Source: SKVR01 sp964491395
GTDB taxonomy: Bacteria > Bacteroidota > Bacteroidia > Bacteroidales > UBA7960
Reading direction: 5' to 3'
DNA length: 40,592 nucleotides
Assembly: GCA_964491395.1 (NCBI GenBank)
Contig: CAZBGI010000030.1
Coordinates: 1-40,592 of the forward strand
Positions 1-8,607 of the stretch are shown here, piece after piece. Position numbers and translations under genes: made by a program. The stretch's first letter is position 1. Each line of letters opens with the position of its first letter. The notes beneath the pieces were generated by a model. That model was not told the DNA's origin. It was given only the letters and a program-made list of their open reading frames with translations, and ran no database searches.

Positions 1-17
1 GTCACGGTATAGACCGC

Positions 18-713
18 TTACCTCAGCCTGCGCAATAAATTGGCGTTGTTGATGGATGCTTCAATCTGGCTGACGATAAGTTTTTTAAGGGGTTCTTCTG
101 TTTGAAGCAAATCACTTTCAGCAAAAAGTTCCTCTTTTTTGTCAATTCTCGGAAAATCCTTGTCCTGCCGGAAAATGGGTCCCTGGATATGGGTCAGGGG
201 ACGCCCGCTGGCAAAAAACAGGAATTCAAGCTGAATATACACGTTGTTGTGCGAACGACGCGAGCCGTTGTAAATGCCGTAACCCGTTATATCAGTATTG
301 CTCCAGTGTATGCCATCGGTAAAGCGGGGCGAGTTGCGTATCACCAGAATAGCATCCACCTCGTAATCCTCTTTAAGGGTATTGAACCAGCTTTCCCTGA
401 AAGCCCTGAATTCGACGGGCCTGAGTTTCTCCCTGTTTTCCTCATACACTAAAAAGTGATTACCCTCCATGGTGCAAAAATCCCATTTGGGAAAATTTTC
501 CTCCAGCAATACCAGGGCGGTGTCAATGGCATAAGTCTGATAATCCATGGTAGCTGCATATCGCTGAATGAAATTTTTTGCTTCAGAGTTGCCAATATAG
601 TGATGGGTTAAGCTGTCTTCGATAATAACCATCAACCCCACATTTCGGGTGGTTTGCGATTGTGCGGACACATGAAGCAGTAGCGCGATCAGAGCAAGTA
701 GAATATTTTTCAT
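18..713 (-). CDS. Secreted protein of unknown function
   Basis: This is a 231-residue protein that I do not recognise. It starts with a clear Sec signal peptide (MKNILLALIALLLHVSAQSQ), so the mature protein should be in the periplasm or outside the cell. The rest is a soluble mixed alpha/beta sequence with no membrane segment, no cysteine pair and no motif I can name. The C-terminal 40 residues are charged and helical. It is transcribed away from the 1.2 kb gene, and a TAGATTTG box lies just upstream of the start on the same strand. The stop lies 17 bases inside the window edge, so neighbours on that side are not visible. The gene is convincing as a gene; the function is open. Confidence 0.75.
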   Translation of the reverse strand: MKNILLALIALLLHVSAQSQTTRNVGLMVIIEDSLTHHYIGNSEAKNFIQRYAATMDYQTYAIDTALVLLEENFPKWDFCTMEGNHFLVYEENREKLRPVEFRAFRESWFNTLKEDYEVDAILVIRNSPRFTDGIHWSNTDITGYGIYNGSRRSHNNVYIQLEFLFFASGRPLTHIQGPIFRQDKDFPRIDKKEELFAESDLLQTEEPLKKLIVSQIEASINNANLLRRLR

Positions 714-736
714 AAAAACAGGAGTAAAAAGTTGTA

Positions 737-744
737 CAAATCTA
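737..744 (-). promoter_or_regulatory. Candidate -7 box (TAGATTTG)
   Basis: The minus strand reads TAGATTTG, matching the Bacteroidota -7 consensus TAnnTTTG, 23 bases before the start of the secreted protein ending at 713. No convincing -33 TTTG is present at the expected spacing, so this is a weak call. Confidence 0.25.
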
Positions 745-1063
745 TTAATATAACCGGAGATTCCCCTGAATTTATAACATTAATAAGCGTGAACTTTTAA
801 AAATGCAGGATACAGTTATTATTGTGCAGCTTTTTTTAACTTTGCCTCTGCATGCTAAAATAAACCCTGCAGCAGCTTATCAGCTTCTTTGGGCCGTTTT
901 ACATCCGACCTGGTGAGGTGCTTTGGTTTATAGTAATGCGATGTCAATAGTTTTTTGGGTAAAAAATATGGTTCTACTGCACTTTTAGTGGAAAGAAATA
1001 TGAATTGCATTGATTCAATTGATATAGGCAGAGGACCGGAGACAGAAGCCCGAAGTGGATTCT

Positions 1064-1091
1064 CTTCCGTCTTCCGTCTTCCGTCTTCCGT
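1064..1091. repeat. Tandem heptamer repeat, 4 x CTTCCGT
   Basis: Four perfect consecutive copies of CTTCCGT lie 80 bases upstream of the small DUF2007-like gene. Twenty-eight bases of an unbroken 7-mer stand out in otherwise non-repetitive sequence. Simple repeats of this kind can change copy number by slippage. This one is outside any accepted coding sequence, so any effect would be on transcription or transcript structure. Confidence 0.9.
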
Positions 1092-1171
1092 CCACAGACG
1101 AACTGCATCTAATTTATTATCAAAACATAGTGTTATCCACTAAATTAGTAATAGTACCAAAATATAATGTT

Positions 1172-1426
1172 ATGAGCAACGACAAAGAAATTCGTTCTGT
1201 AGAAATTTTCAGAGGCGCGGTATATCAGGCGCAAATGGTGCAAAATCTCCTTGAAAATGCCGGAATTGATTCGTATCTGCAAGACGAGATCTCTGGCACC
1301 TTAAATCTCCCCTGGGATAATACAGGGGGCGTGGGCACGGTGAAAGTAACCGTTTCCAGCGCAGATTATGACGAAGCATTGAGCGTGGTGCAGGAGTATA
1401 AAAAGAACATTGCGGAAGGGGAGTAA
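1172..1426 (+). CDS. DUF2007-family small protein (putative signal-transducing)
   Basis: This is an 84-residue soluble protein. The core reads as EIFRGAVYQAQMVQNLLENA, then a short beta region (GIDSYLQDE), a loop with a proline, and a C-terminal VTVSSADYDEALSVVQEYKK. That pattern (sequence-divided ferredoxin-like fold, helix facing a sheet, ending in a helix after a DYDEAL-like turn) is typical of the DUF2007 family, often labelled 'putative signal transducing protein'; the biochemical role is not known. The frame is open further upstream, but that extension runs through the CTTCCGT repeat and is not protein-like, so I start at the ATG of MSNDKE. The large SNF2 gene follows on the same strand after 175 bases. 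Confidence 0.8.
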   Translation: MSNDKEIRSVEIFRGAVYQAQMVQNLLENAGIDSYLQDEISGTLNLPWDNTGGVGTVKVTVSSADYDEALSVVQEYKKNIAEGE

Positions 1427-1601
1427 GGGGTAACAAATTCTCCTTTTTCGGGATATTTCGTTTGTCTTTGGTTGTTGGCAGAATAGCCTTTCTATGTAAA
1501 AAAGAAAACCGACGATAAGCCTGTGGAAATGAAGTTTTGTAATTTGTAAAAAAGAATATGCTTTTAATTTTATAAAGATTACACCCGGCAATAAAAACCT
1601 T

Positions 1602-4600
1602 ATGGCGCATAAATACGGCAAAACCTGGTGGGGTCAGCAATGGCTCAATGCCCTGGAAAAGATTGATTACAGCAACCGCCTGCCCCGCGGGCGCAACTAT
1701 GCCTCCAAGGGCGCTGTAAAAAGTATCGACATTAAAAAGAATGTGATCATGGCCAGGGTTGCCGGCTCCAGGCCCTCACCCTATAAGGTGAAGATGACCG
1801 TGCCCTTGTTCAGTACTATCCAGCAAAATCAACTGCTGGAGTCCATTCTCAGCAATCGAATCCTGCTCTCCCGCCTGCTCAACCGTGAACTGCCCGGCAG
1901 TTTGCTGAAAATTGCCCGGGAGCAAAACATTCAAATCTTCCCCCAAAGCTGGCAGGACATTGAGATGAAATGCTCCTGCCCCGACTGGGCAGTGCCTTGC
2001 AAGCATATTGCATCTGTCGTCTATATCCTGGCCAATAGCATTGATGAAAATCCCTTCCTGGTTTTTGAGCTGCACGGCTTTGATATTATTAAGGCGCTGG
2101 ATAAAGAAGGGATTAAAGTGGAAGAACTCAAAAAAGAGAAAATACCAGAACTATCCGAACTATTTGCTGATACTGCTTCAGCCCAAACAGCAGAGGACAC
2201 AATCCAACACGAACTGCCTGACTTTACGCAATTGCCCGATATGTCAGGGTTTCTGGGTAAATTGCTGGTCCCAAATCCCATTTTTTATGACCGGGATTTC
2301 AGGGAAATCATTGACCAGTCGCTCAAGAAGCTCAGCCGGTTTTCGGCGAAATTTCAGCATCCCGTTGACGATAAAGGGATACTAATGCCCCTGGGAAGCA
2401 GCTTGCTTTTGATGGCAGACGAAGACCTTATCCTGGATGCACGGGTTTTGGATGATGAAGGAAATGTCGACATGGATCAGGGTCTGATGTACGCGCTGGT
2501 GCATCTTGAACGATTGGCTTCAGAAAACCGGTTTGTTTTGTATGATGCTTCATTCCAGCTGCTCTGGGATATGTTTGGATTTGTGCAAGCCCTGATGGTG
2601 AAGGCTGCCCTGGTGCCACGCCTGTTGTCTGTTGAGCCCGGAGTATACACCATCCAGTGGATTCCTGCCCGTATGGATGCAGACGTCAGGAATCAATGCG
2701 AACATTTCGAAAACAGGCTTGCCCGAATATCTTTGGTTTACTACATGGGCGATTCTTCAGAAAACAATACCATCCCTTTCAGGCCGGAAGAACAGCTCAA
2801 CCTGTTTTGCAGCAATCTTGTAAGGGTGTGCTTTATGCAGTGTGTCAACCTGGAAGCCATCAGTATGCCCGGATATGGCAACTGGCATCCCTTGATATCC
2901 ATGTTCTTTGCCGGGCATATCATTGATTTTGGGCCAAATAAAAATTCCGTACCTTCTATCATTCATATTTGGCTGCGCCGCCTTTTCGTGGTGCAGGGCA
3001 ACATTGTTCCGCTGCTCAGGGTTGACGAAGATGATGCGTATGATGGGTTTCGGGTAACAGTAGATGTGGAGCTTAAAGCTGAATCGCAGGTGCTGACTCT
3101 TGCTGAGTTTATGGAAACACCCACCCTTTCAGATCAGCAGATTCCGCTACTGAGAGACCTTGCCTTGCTGGCAGATTATCTTCCTGATCTTGAAAGTGCA
3201 CTGGAAAATCAACAGGGAAAGTGGTATCCGGCCTGGGATTTTGAAAATGTCCTGCTGGAGATTCTTCCATTGATAAAAATGCTGGGCATCAGCATTGCCC
3301 TGCCGCCTGCCCTGAAGCATCTCATAAGGCCAACGGCTGGGCTGCGTGTAAAAGAAAAGCAAAGTCGCCTCTCCCAAAGTTTTACCTCTCTCACAGAGAT
3401 TCTCGACTATGACTGGGGTGTGGCACTGGGAGATACCATCATGGATGAACAAGACTTTTTCAAACTGGTGGGCAGTAAACAGGGGCTGGTGAAATTCAGA
3501 AACTCCTACCTGCTGGTGAGCCAGGAAGATATGGAGAAATTGCACAAACAACTTACCCGGAAAGACGAACTTTCATCGCTGGATTTGCTCAGGGCCACCC
3601 TGGCAGAGGAGCATGAAAATGCCCCCGTACTCATCTCCGAAGAGGTAAAAAGAAAAATCAAAGGGCTATTGACTCCTGAAAAGCTTGATGTGCCCGAAGG
3701 TATCCGGGCTACCTTACGCCCTTACCAGCTGGCTGGTTATCAGTGGCTGGTAGCCAACAGTAAATTGGGACTGGGCTCGCTTATTGCCGATGATATGGGG
3801 ATGGGAAAAACCATTCAGGTGATTGCTGCCCTCCAGCACTTTAAAGATTCAGGACTCATCAACGCAAAACGCAAAGCCCTGGTGGTTGCCCCCACCAGCC
3901 TTCTTTCCAACTGGCAAAAAGAGCTGGAGAAATTTGCTCCCGGTTTAATTCCGGCCATATATCATGGAGCGCAAAGAGCACTTCCTGCTGACGATTACGA
4001 TGTGCTGCTCACTTCTTACGGCTTGGCACGTAATGACCACGATATCCTGTCCAAACCCCGCTGGTATGCTTTGATTATTGACGAATCGCAAGCCATCAAA
4101 AATCCGTCAGCCGAACAAACCAAGGCCATCAAGAAGATAAAAGCCGATGTGAAAATTGCCATGAGCGGAACCCCGGTCGAAAACCGACTCAGCGATTACT
4201 GGAGTGTGTTTGATTTTATCAATAAAGGATACCTGGGAGGACTGAAAAGCTTTCAGGAGAAATTCGCCAATCCTATTCAGAAGGACCATGACCGACAGAA
4301 AGCAGAAGTTTTCCGCAGAGCTACACGGCCATTTCTGTTGCGCAGGCTGAAAACCGATAAATCTATCATCAGCGATTTGCCCGACAAAATAGAAAACACC
4401 CTGTTTTGTTCGCTCACTCCCGAGCAGGCTGCTATTTACGAGAGCCTGGTGCAGTCGGTGATGGAGCAAATAGAGAAGAGCGAAGGTATCGAACGCAGGG
4501 GGCTGGTATTGAAGATGATGACGGCCCTGAAGCAAATCTGCAACCATCCGGTGCATTACCTGAAAAAGGGATTGCCGCTTGCCGGGCAATCGGGTAAAGC

Positions 4601-5114
4601 ACAGCTTTTGCTCAGTTTGCTTGATAACGTGCTGATCAATGGCGAGAAAACCCTCATCTTTACCCAGTATAAAGAGATGGGCGATTTGCTTACCCATATC
4701 ATACAGGAACAAACGGGCGTGCTACCGCTTTTCCTTCATGGGGGCCTGAGCCGCAAGAAACGTGATGAACTGGTGAATGACTTTCAACACAAACCCTATC
4801 ATAAGATCTTCATCCTGTCGCTCAAAGCCGGAGGCACAGGGCTTAATCTCACCGCCGCCACCAATGTTATTCATTATGATTTGTGGTGGAATCCTGCAGT
4901 GGAAGCGCAAGCCACCGACCGGGCCTATCGCATCGGGCAGAAAAACAATGTGATGGTTTACCGTCCCTTGTGCAAAGGTACTTTCGAAGAGCGCATCGAT
5001 GAAATGTTGAAAGTGAAAAAAGAACTGGCCGATATAACCGTTGATACCGGTGAAGCCTGGATTGGTGAACTCTCTGATAACGAACTCAGAGACCTGGTGA
5101 AGTTGCAGAAATGA
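1602..5114 (+). CDS. SWIM zinc finger SNF2-family helicase/ATPase
   Basis: This 1170-residue protein is a bacterial SNF2-type DNA translocase. A SWIM zinc finger sits near the N-terminus with ligands C124, C126, C133 and H135 (CSCPDWAVPCKH). A long middle region of several hundred residues precedes the motor and probably corresponds to the SNF2-associated bacterial domain. The ATPase core starts near residue 705 with a Q-motif-like LRPYQLAGYQWL, Walker A DDMGMGKT (K736) and a Walker B variant DESQ (D827-Q830) in place of the usual DEAQ/DEAH. The helicase C lobe contains the arginine-finger block ATDRAYRIGQ near residue 1110. Bacterial relatives (RapA/HepA-like and SWIM-SNF2 proteins) remodel nucleoprotein complexes, but the target of this one cannot be told. 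The start is supported by the family-typical YGKTWWGQQWL. No defence-island neighbours are present. Confidence 0.93.
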   Translation: MAHKYGKTWWGQQWLNALEKIDYSNRLPRGRNYASKGAVKSIDIKKNVIMARVAGSRPSPYKVKMTVPLFSTIQQNQLLESILSNRILLSRLLNRELPGSLLKIAREQNIQIFPQSWQDIEMKCSCPDWAVPCKHIASVVYILANSIDENPFLVFELHGFDIIKALDKEGIKVEELKKEKIPELSELFADTASAQTAEDTIQHELPDFTQLPDMSGFLGKLLVPNPIFYDRDFREIIDQSLKKLSRFSAKFQHPVDDKGILMPLGSSLLLMADEDLILDARVLDDEGNVDMDQGLMYALVHLERLASENRFVLYDASFQLLWDMFGFVQALMVKAALVPRLLSVEPGVYTIQWIPARMDADVRNQCEHFENRLARISLVYYMGDSSENNTIPFRPEEQLNLFCSNLVRVCFMQCVNLEAISMPGYGNWHPLISMFFAGHIIDFGPNKNSVPSIIHIWLRRLFVVQGNIVPLLRVDEDDAYDGFRVTVDVELKAESQVLTLAEFMETPTLSDQQIPLLRDLALLADYLPDLESALENQQGKWYPAWDFENVLLEILPLIKMLGISIALPPALKHLIRPTAGLRVKEKQSRLSQSFTSLTEILDYDWGVALGDTIMDEQDFFKLVGSKQGLVKFRNSYLLVSQEDMEKLHKQLTRKDELSSLDLLRATLAEEHENAPVLISEEVKRKIKGLLTPEKLDVPEGIRATLRPYQLAGYQWLVANSKLGLGSLIADDMGMGKTIQVIAALQHFKDSGLINAKRKALVVAPTSLLSNWQKELEKFAPGLIPAIYHGAQRALPADDYDVLLTSYGLARNDHDILSKPRWYALIIDESQAIKNPSAEQTKAIKKIKADVKIAMSGTPVENRLSDYWSVFDFINKGYLGGLKSFQEKFANPIQKDHDRQKAEVFRRATRPFLLRRLKTDKSIISDLPDKIENTLFCSLTPEQAAIYESLVQSVMEQIEKSEGIERRGLVLKMMTALKQICNHPVHYLKKGLPLAGQSGKAQLLLSLLDNVLINGEKTLIFTQYKEMGDLLTHIIQEQTGVLPLFLHGGLSRKKRDELVNDFQHKPYHKIFILSLKAGGTGLNLTAATNVIHYDLWWNPAVEAQATDRAYRIGQKNNVMVYRPLCKGTFEERIDEMLKVKKELADITVDTGEAWIGELSDNELRDLVKLQK

Positions 5115-5414
5115 GTAGCTTTGTTGTTCTTTATGCACAATCAATAGTCAACAGGTTTTTGAGAGCCAATCGTCAGGACTCTGATCTTAATTTGCATGTC
5201 GGGCTCTTATGCGATCTGTCGTAGGGTTGTAAATAACCAGTTGAACAGGTACATTTTGTATATTGAATTCATGAAGATCGTTTTTTTCAGATACGACACG
5301 CCGGATAGGAAATACAAAGGGATTGATGCAATTCCGCATTGGATGCTTGTCTGTTCCGGAGCTTACGACATTGTTGGTGAGTTCCATCTGACCAATTTAA
5401 TCAAATAATAACAG
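5115..5414. other. Intergenic region, no supported gene
   Basis: This is 300 bases between the SNF2 gene and the acetyltransferase. Two short overlapping open frames (5196-5408 plus, 5187-5387 minus) have no recognisable protein features and cancel each other as evidence. No terminator hairpin with a T-tract is visible after the SNF2 gene. Confidence 0.55.
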
Positions 5415-5933
5415 ATGAAAAAGCTGCAAATCCGGGAAGCTTCCATTAATGATGTTTCGCTATTGAAAAAAACAGGACGCCAGACTTTCTATGAAACTTT
5501 CCACGAAACCAATACAGAAGAGAATCTTGCAAAGTATCTTGACGAAAGTTTCAATGATGAAAAGCTGAAGGAGGAACTTTCCCATCCCTTATCCCGTATT
5601 TATTTTGCTGCAGTTGATGATAAGGTGGTGGGGTATCTTAAGGTAAATATGGGGCAGGCACAAACTGAATCCAGGGATGAGGGATGGTTTGAAATTGAAA
5701 GGATTTATATTACAAAGGAATACTGGGGTAAAGCCGTCGGGCAGAGGCTGCTGGATTTTGCCCTTGCTCTTGCTTCAGAACAAGAGTGTTCTTATGTATG
5801 GCTCGGGGTATGGGAAAAAAATTACCGGGCCATTCGGTTTTATGAAAAAAACGGCTTCTTACCCTTCGACAAACATATCTTTCAGGTAGGAAACGACCCT
5901 CAGTGGGATGTATTGATGAAGAAGAAGATTTAA
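5415..5933 (+). CDS. GNAT N-acetyltransferase, PaiA-like
   Basis: This 172-residue protein is a GNAT acetyltransferase, using acetyl-CoA to acetylate an amine. The closest family I recognise is Bacillus PaiA, a spermidine/polyamine acetyltransferase. Supporting matches run along the whole length: the N-terminal TFYETFHETNTEENLAKYL, the middle GYLKVNMGQAQTE, the ERIYITKEYWGKAVGQRLL segment that carries the acetyl-CoA pyrophosphate loop, and the C-terminal WLGVWEKNYRAIRFYEKNGF, which in PaiA is nearly the same. Length matches the family. There is no signal peptide, so it is cytoplasmic. It stands alone between two intergenic regions. The family is confident; polyamine as substrate is inference from PaiA resemblance. 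Confidence 0.9.
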   Translation: MKKLQIREASINDVSLLKKTGRQTFYETFHETNTEENLAKYLDESFNDEKLKEELSHPLSRIYFAAVDDKVVGYLKVNMGQAQTESRDEGWFEIERIYITKEYWGKAVGQRLLDFALALASEQECSYVWLGVWEKNYRAIRFYEKNGFLPFDKHIFQVGNDPQWDVLMKKKI

Positions 5934-5942
5934 GCGCTTAAA
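5929..5942. repeat. 14-bp perfect palindrome over the acetyltransferase stop codon
   Basis: TTTAAGCGCTTAAA is a perfect 14-base palindrome containing the stop codon of the acetyltransferase gene at 5931-5933. It has no loop and no T-tract, so it is a poor terminator. It could be a protein-binding dyad or chance. Confidence 0.5.
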
Positions 5943-6546
5943 CACGCTGATATTATCTTTCCAGGCAATTGTCCTTTGAAGCTTCTCCCTTATGATTTTA
6001 TTTTAATATGTATTTTGTCCGGATGCTATATCCGGGGATCTTTTCTGATAGTCTTGTAATCGCGTTTCCCCTCTTTTATCAATTTTTTTGCCCATAAGTT
6101 TGAGTAAGTTTTGCTCAGAAAGTATATTGCTTTTCTGCAAGCCTTCAAAATTATAAGCATTACCCTGTAATATTTGCCATAAAACCATACACTTTATTTT
6201 GTTAATAAAAATATTTAATAACAAACTCAGTGAAATGCTTATGTCTTTAATTTTATATTATTTTATCTTTGCAGGATTACAGGTGAAATAACTTTTGCAG
6301 GTTAAAGTGCTGATAAACAGGTTTTAATAGTTGGTTCTGTTTTGTCTGTTTAATTGTTGAATTGGTATTATTAATAAATGAATTAATGCGATGATACTTT
6401 TGTGTAAATTATTTGAAATGTGGAATGTTCATAAGGTGAACTAAGTGTTGCATGGAAATACAATTACTCCATTATTTTGATACACTCATCCGAATCTAAC
6501 AAGCAAAAACTAATAACTGATAATTAACAATTAATATTTAAAACAT
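5934..6546. other. AT-rich intergenic region upstream of the sensor gene
   Basis: These 613 bases are AT-rich. They contain two TAnnTTTG matches on the plus strand (TATCTTTG at 6264-6271 and TACTTTTG at 6395-6402) that could serve the sensor gene at 6547. A 73-codon open frame on the minus strand (6003-6224) lacks any recognisable feature and I do not accept it. No RNA gene is recognised, though the region is long enough to hold one. Confidence 0.55.
6395..6402 (+). promoter_or_regulatory. Candidate -7 box (TACTTTTG) for the sensor gene
   Basis: TACTTTTG fits TAnnTTTG and lies 144 bases before the sensor start. A similar box, TATCTTTG, lies at 6264-6271. Neither has a clear -33 TTTG, so this is a consensus-only prediction. 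Confidence 0.25.
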
Positions 6547-8607
6547 ATGAACTCTTTCCTCTCCAAAGCAGTGTCTTTTTCAACCTGGCCGGTATTTGCC
6601 AAAACCGTGTTCAGCAGCGTGGTAATTATCCTGATGGTATTATTGTCCTTTGCATTTTATTTCATGCCCCGCATAGAGGCCAATGTTATTGAAAACAAAC
6701 AGCTGGGGCTGCGCAATGCCCTGGAGTGCGTGGTAACCCAGGTGGAACATCTGAATGAACAGGTGGAGACTGGTGCTATGAGTCTGGAAGAGGCACAGGA
6801 CAAAGCCGTTGAAATTGTAACCATAACCCGTTTTAACGGGATGCGCGATTACATGTATGCCAACGATCTGGAAGGGTATTGCAGGGCTTCGGTGGTGGAG
6901 GAAAACATTGGCACATACGTGGCCAACAGCACCGACTATTACGGACAGGATACCCATCAAACTTATGTAGACCTGGCTTTGTCCCCCGACCAGGGCGGGT
7001 ATACCTTCTTTTCCTGGGAAATCGCAGATGATAATTTTCGCGACTCCATACTTGTAACCCGCATGTACTGTATGGAATTTTTCGAGCCCTGGGGCTGGTA
7101 TTTTGTCAACGGAATGAGCATGGTGGATCCACGCATCGACGATGATATTCAAAGCGAAATTACGGCCCTGCGCAATGCCTTTTTCATGGTACTTTTTTTC
7201 ATTGCCATCATTGCCCTGGTAATTACTTATTTTGTGGCTGATTACATCCGCAAAAGAATAGTCAAACTAACGAATATTACCGAAGAGCTGGCCCGGGGCA
7301 ATCTCAACGTGAAAATGCATCTGGATGGGGGAAATACTCCGGGCGGCCAGGGTGTCAGGGCCAATGCCGAGGGTAAAAACCCCGATAATCCGGGGAAATC
7401 CGGAGAAACAGATGAAATCGGACATATGTCGCTTGCACTCAAAGTGCTTATTGATGGTCTGAAGGAGAAAGCTTCTTTTGCCCAGAAGATAGGAGAGGGG
7501 GAGCTACAAACATCCTTTGAACGGCTTAGTGAAGAGGATGCATTGGGTGCTGCCTTGCTGGAGATGCGTCAAAGCTTGCAAAAGGCCCGGGATGATGAAC
7601 AGCAAAGAAAAACGGAGGACGAAAAGAGAAACTGGGTAACACTAGGGCTGGCACGTTTTGCCGATATCCTTCGCACGCACACCCATAGTATGGAGGAGTT
7701 GTGCTTTGAAACGCTCAAGAATCTCATACAATACACAGATATGAATCAGGGAGGTGTGTTTTTGTTCAACGAGGAAGCCGGTGAAAAAGGTATGCTGGAA
7801 TTGGTGGCTTGTTATGCGTTTGAGCGCAGAAAATATATGGAGAAGCAAATACTGCCTGGTGAGGGAATGGTAGGTGCTGTATTTCTGGAAAAGAAATCGC
7901 AATATATGAAACGCATTCCACAGGATTATCTCCATATTACTTCCGGTTTGGGTGGGGCCAACCCCGATGTATTGCTCATTGTTCCGTTGATTTTCAATGA
8001 GAAGATTTATGGAGTTATGGAGCTGGCTTCCTTTAAACCTCTGGAAGATTACCAGGTACAATTCATTGAAAAGGTGGCCGAAAACATTGCCAGCACGGTA
8101 TCTACCGTGAAAATCAGTTCCCAGACAGCCGTTTTGCTTGAGCAGTCGCAGCAGCAGGCAGAAGAAATGAGAGCACAGGAGGAGGAGATGCGCCAGAACA
8201 TGGAAGAGATGCAGGCTACCCAGGAGGAGATGATGCGCAAGGAGAGAAGCCTGGTGGAGAGTCAGAATGCCATGGACGCCCTTTGCACCATTGCACGCTA
8301 TGACCTGAGTGGAAGAACCCTTTCCTGCAATACCAATTTTGCCGAACTGTTGCAATATCCACCCCATGACATTACAGGTAGATATCTGGGAGACTTCTTT
8401 ACCGGGGAAGACTTTAATGAAGAACAGAAAGTGCAGTTACTGGCCCGGCTGAAAAGCGGCCAAAGCATACCTGTTACCTTCAGGCGAAAAGCAAAGGATG
8501 AACAAATCGTTACCCAGAAAGGCATTTTGTATCCTGTTGCGGACGAGGCCGGATCCATTACAGAAATTATGGAGATGACGATAGATGTTACTCCTTTATC
8601 ACTTTAA
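6547..8607 (+). CDS. Membrane sensor: Cache-HAMP-GAF-coiled coil-PAS, no output domain
   Basis: This 686-residue inner-membrane protein has a first membrane segment at about residues 18-40 and a single-Cache type periplasmic domain at about 45-205 (typical GMRDYMYANDLEGYC and PWGWYFVNGMSMVD segments). A second membrane segment lies at about 211-232, followed by a HAMP linker, a GAF domain at about 365-520, a Glu/Gln/Met-rich coiled coil at about 530-575 and a PAS-like domain to the C-terminus. The HAMP is interrupted between its two helices by about 25 residues rich in Gly, Asn and Pro (around residues 258-284). No histidine kinase, methyl-accepting, GGDEF or phosphatase domain follows. It presumably senses a small extracellular ligand and passes a signal through protein-protein contact. 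Its end overlaps the convergent nuclease gene by 20 bases, so a lost downstream kinase fragment is unlikely. Confidence 0.88.
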   Translation: MNSFLSKAVSFSTWPVFAKTVFSSVVIILMVLLSFAFYFMPRIEANVIENKQLGLRNALECVVTQVEHLNEQVETGAMSLEEAQDKAVEIVTITRFNGMRDYMYANDLEGYCRASVVEENIGTYVANSTDYYGQDTHQTYVDLALSPDQGGYTFFSWEIADDNFRDSILVTRMYCMEFFEPWGWYFVNGMSMVDPRIDDDIQSEITALRNAFFMVLFFIAIIALVITYFVADYIRKRIVKLTNITEELARGNLNVKMHLDGGNTPGGQGVRANAEGKNPDNPGKSGETDEIGHMSLALKVLIDGLKEKASFAQKIGEGELQTSFERLSEEDALGAALLEMRQSLQKARDDEQQRKTEDEKRNWVTLGLARFADILRTHTHSMEELCFETLKNLIQYTDMNQGGVFLFNEEAGEKGMLELVACYAFERRKYMEKQILPGEGMVGAVFLEKKSQYMKRIPQDYLHITSGLGGANPDVLLIVPLIFNEKIYGVMELASFKPLEDYQVQFIEKVAENIASTVSTVKISSQTAVLLEQSQQQAEEMRAQEEEMRQNMEEMQATQEEMMRKERSLVESQNAMDALCTIARYDLSGRTLSCNTNFAELLQYPPHDITGRYLGDFFTGEDFNEEQKVQLLARLKSGQSIPVTFRRKAKDEQIVTQKGILYPVADEAGSITEIMEMTIDVTPLSL

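Larger units (their letters stand above)
714..1171. other. Intergenic region between divergent genes
   Basis: These 458 bases separate the minus-strand secreted protein from the DUF2007-like gene. They hold a TAACTTTG box at 837-844 on the plus strand, far from any start, and a perfect heptamer tandem repeat at 1064-1091. Short open frames here run through the repeat and have no protein-like character. I see no RNA gene. Confidence 0.6.

Noticed and set aside
955..1143. 62-codon frame before the DUF2007-like gene
   Set aside because: It runs through the CTTCCGT repeat, which produces open frames by itself, and the product has no protein-like pattern.
5187..5408. Overlapping short open frames on both strands between the SNF2 gene and the acetyltransferase
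   Set aside because: Neither has recognisable protein features, they overlap each other on opposite strands, and neither has a promoter-like box in place.
6003..6224. 73-codon minus-strand frame in the AT-rich region
   Set aside because: No signal peptide, no motif and no ribosome-site support; AT-rich intergenic sequence easily gives such frames.
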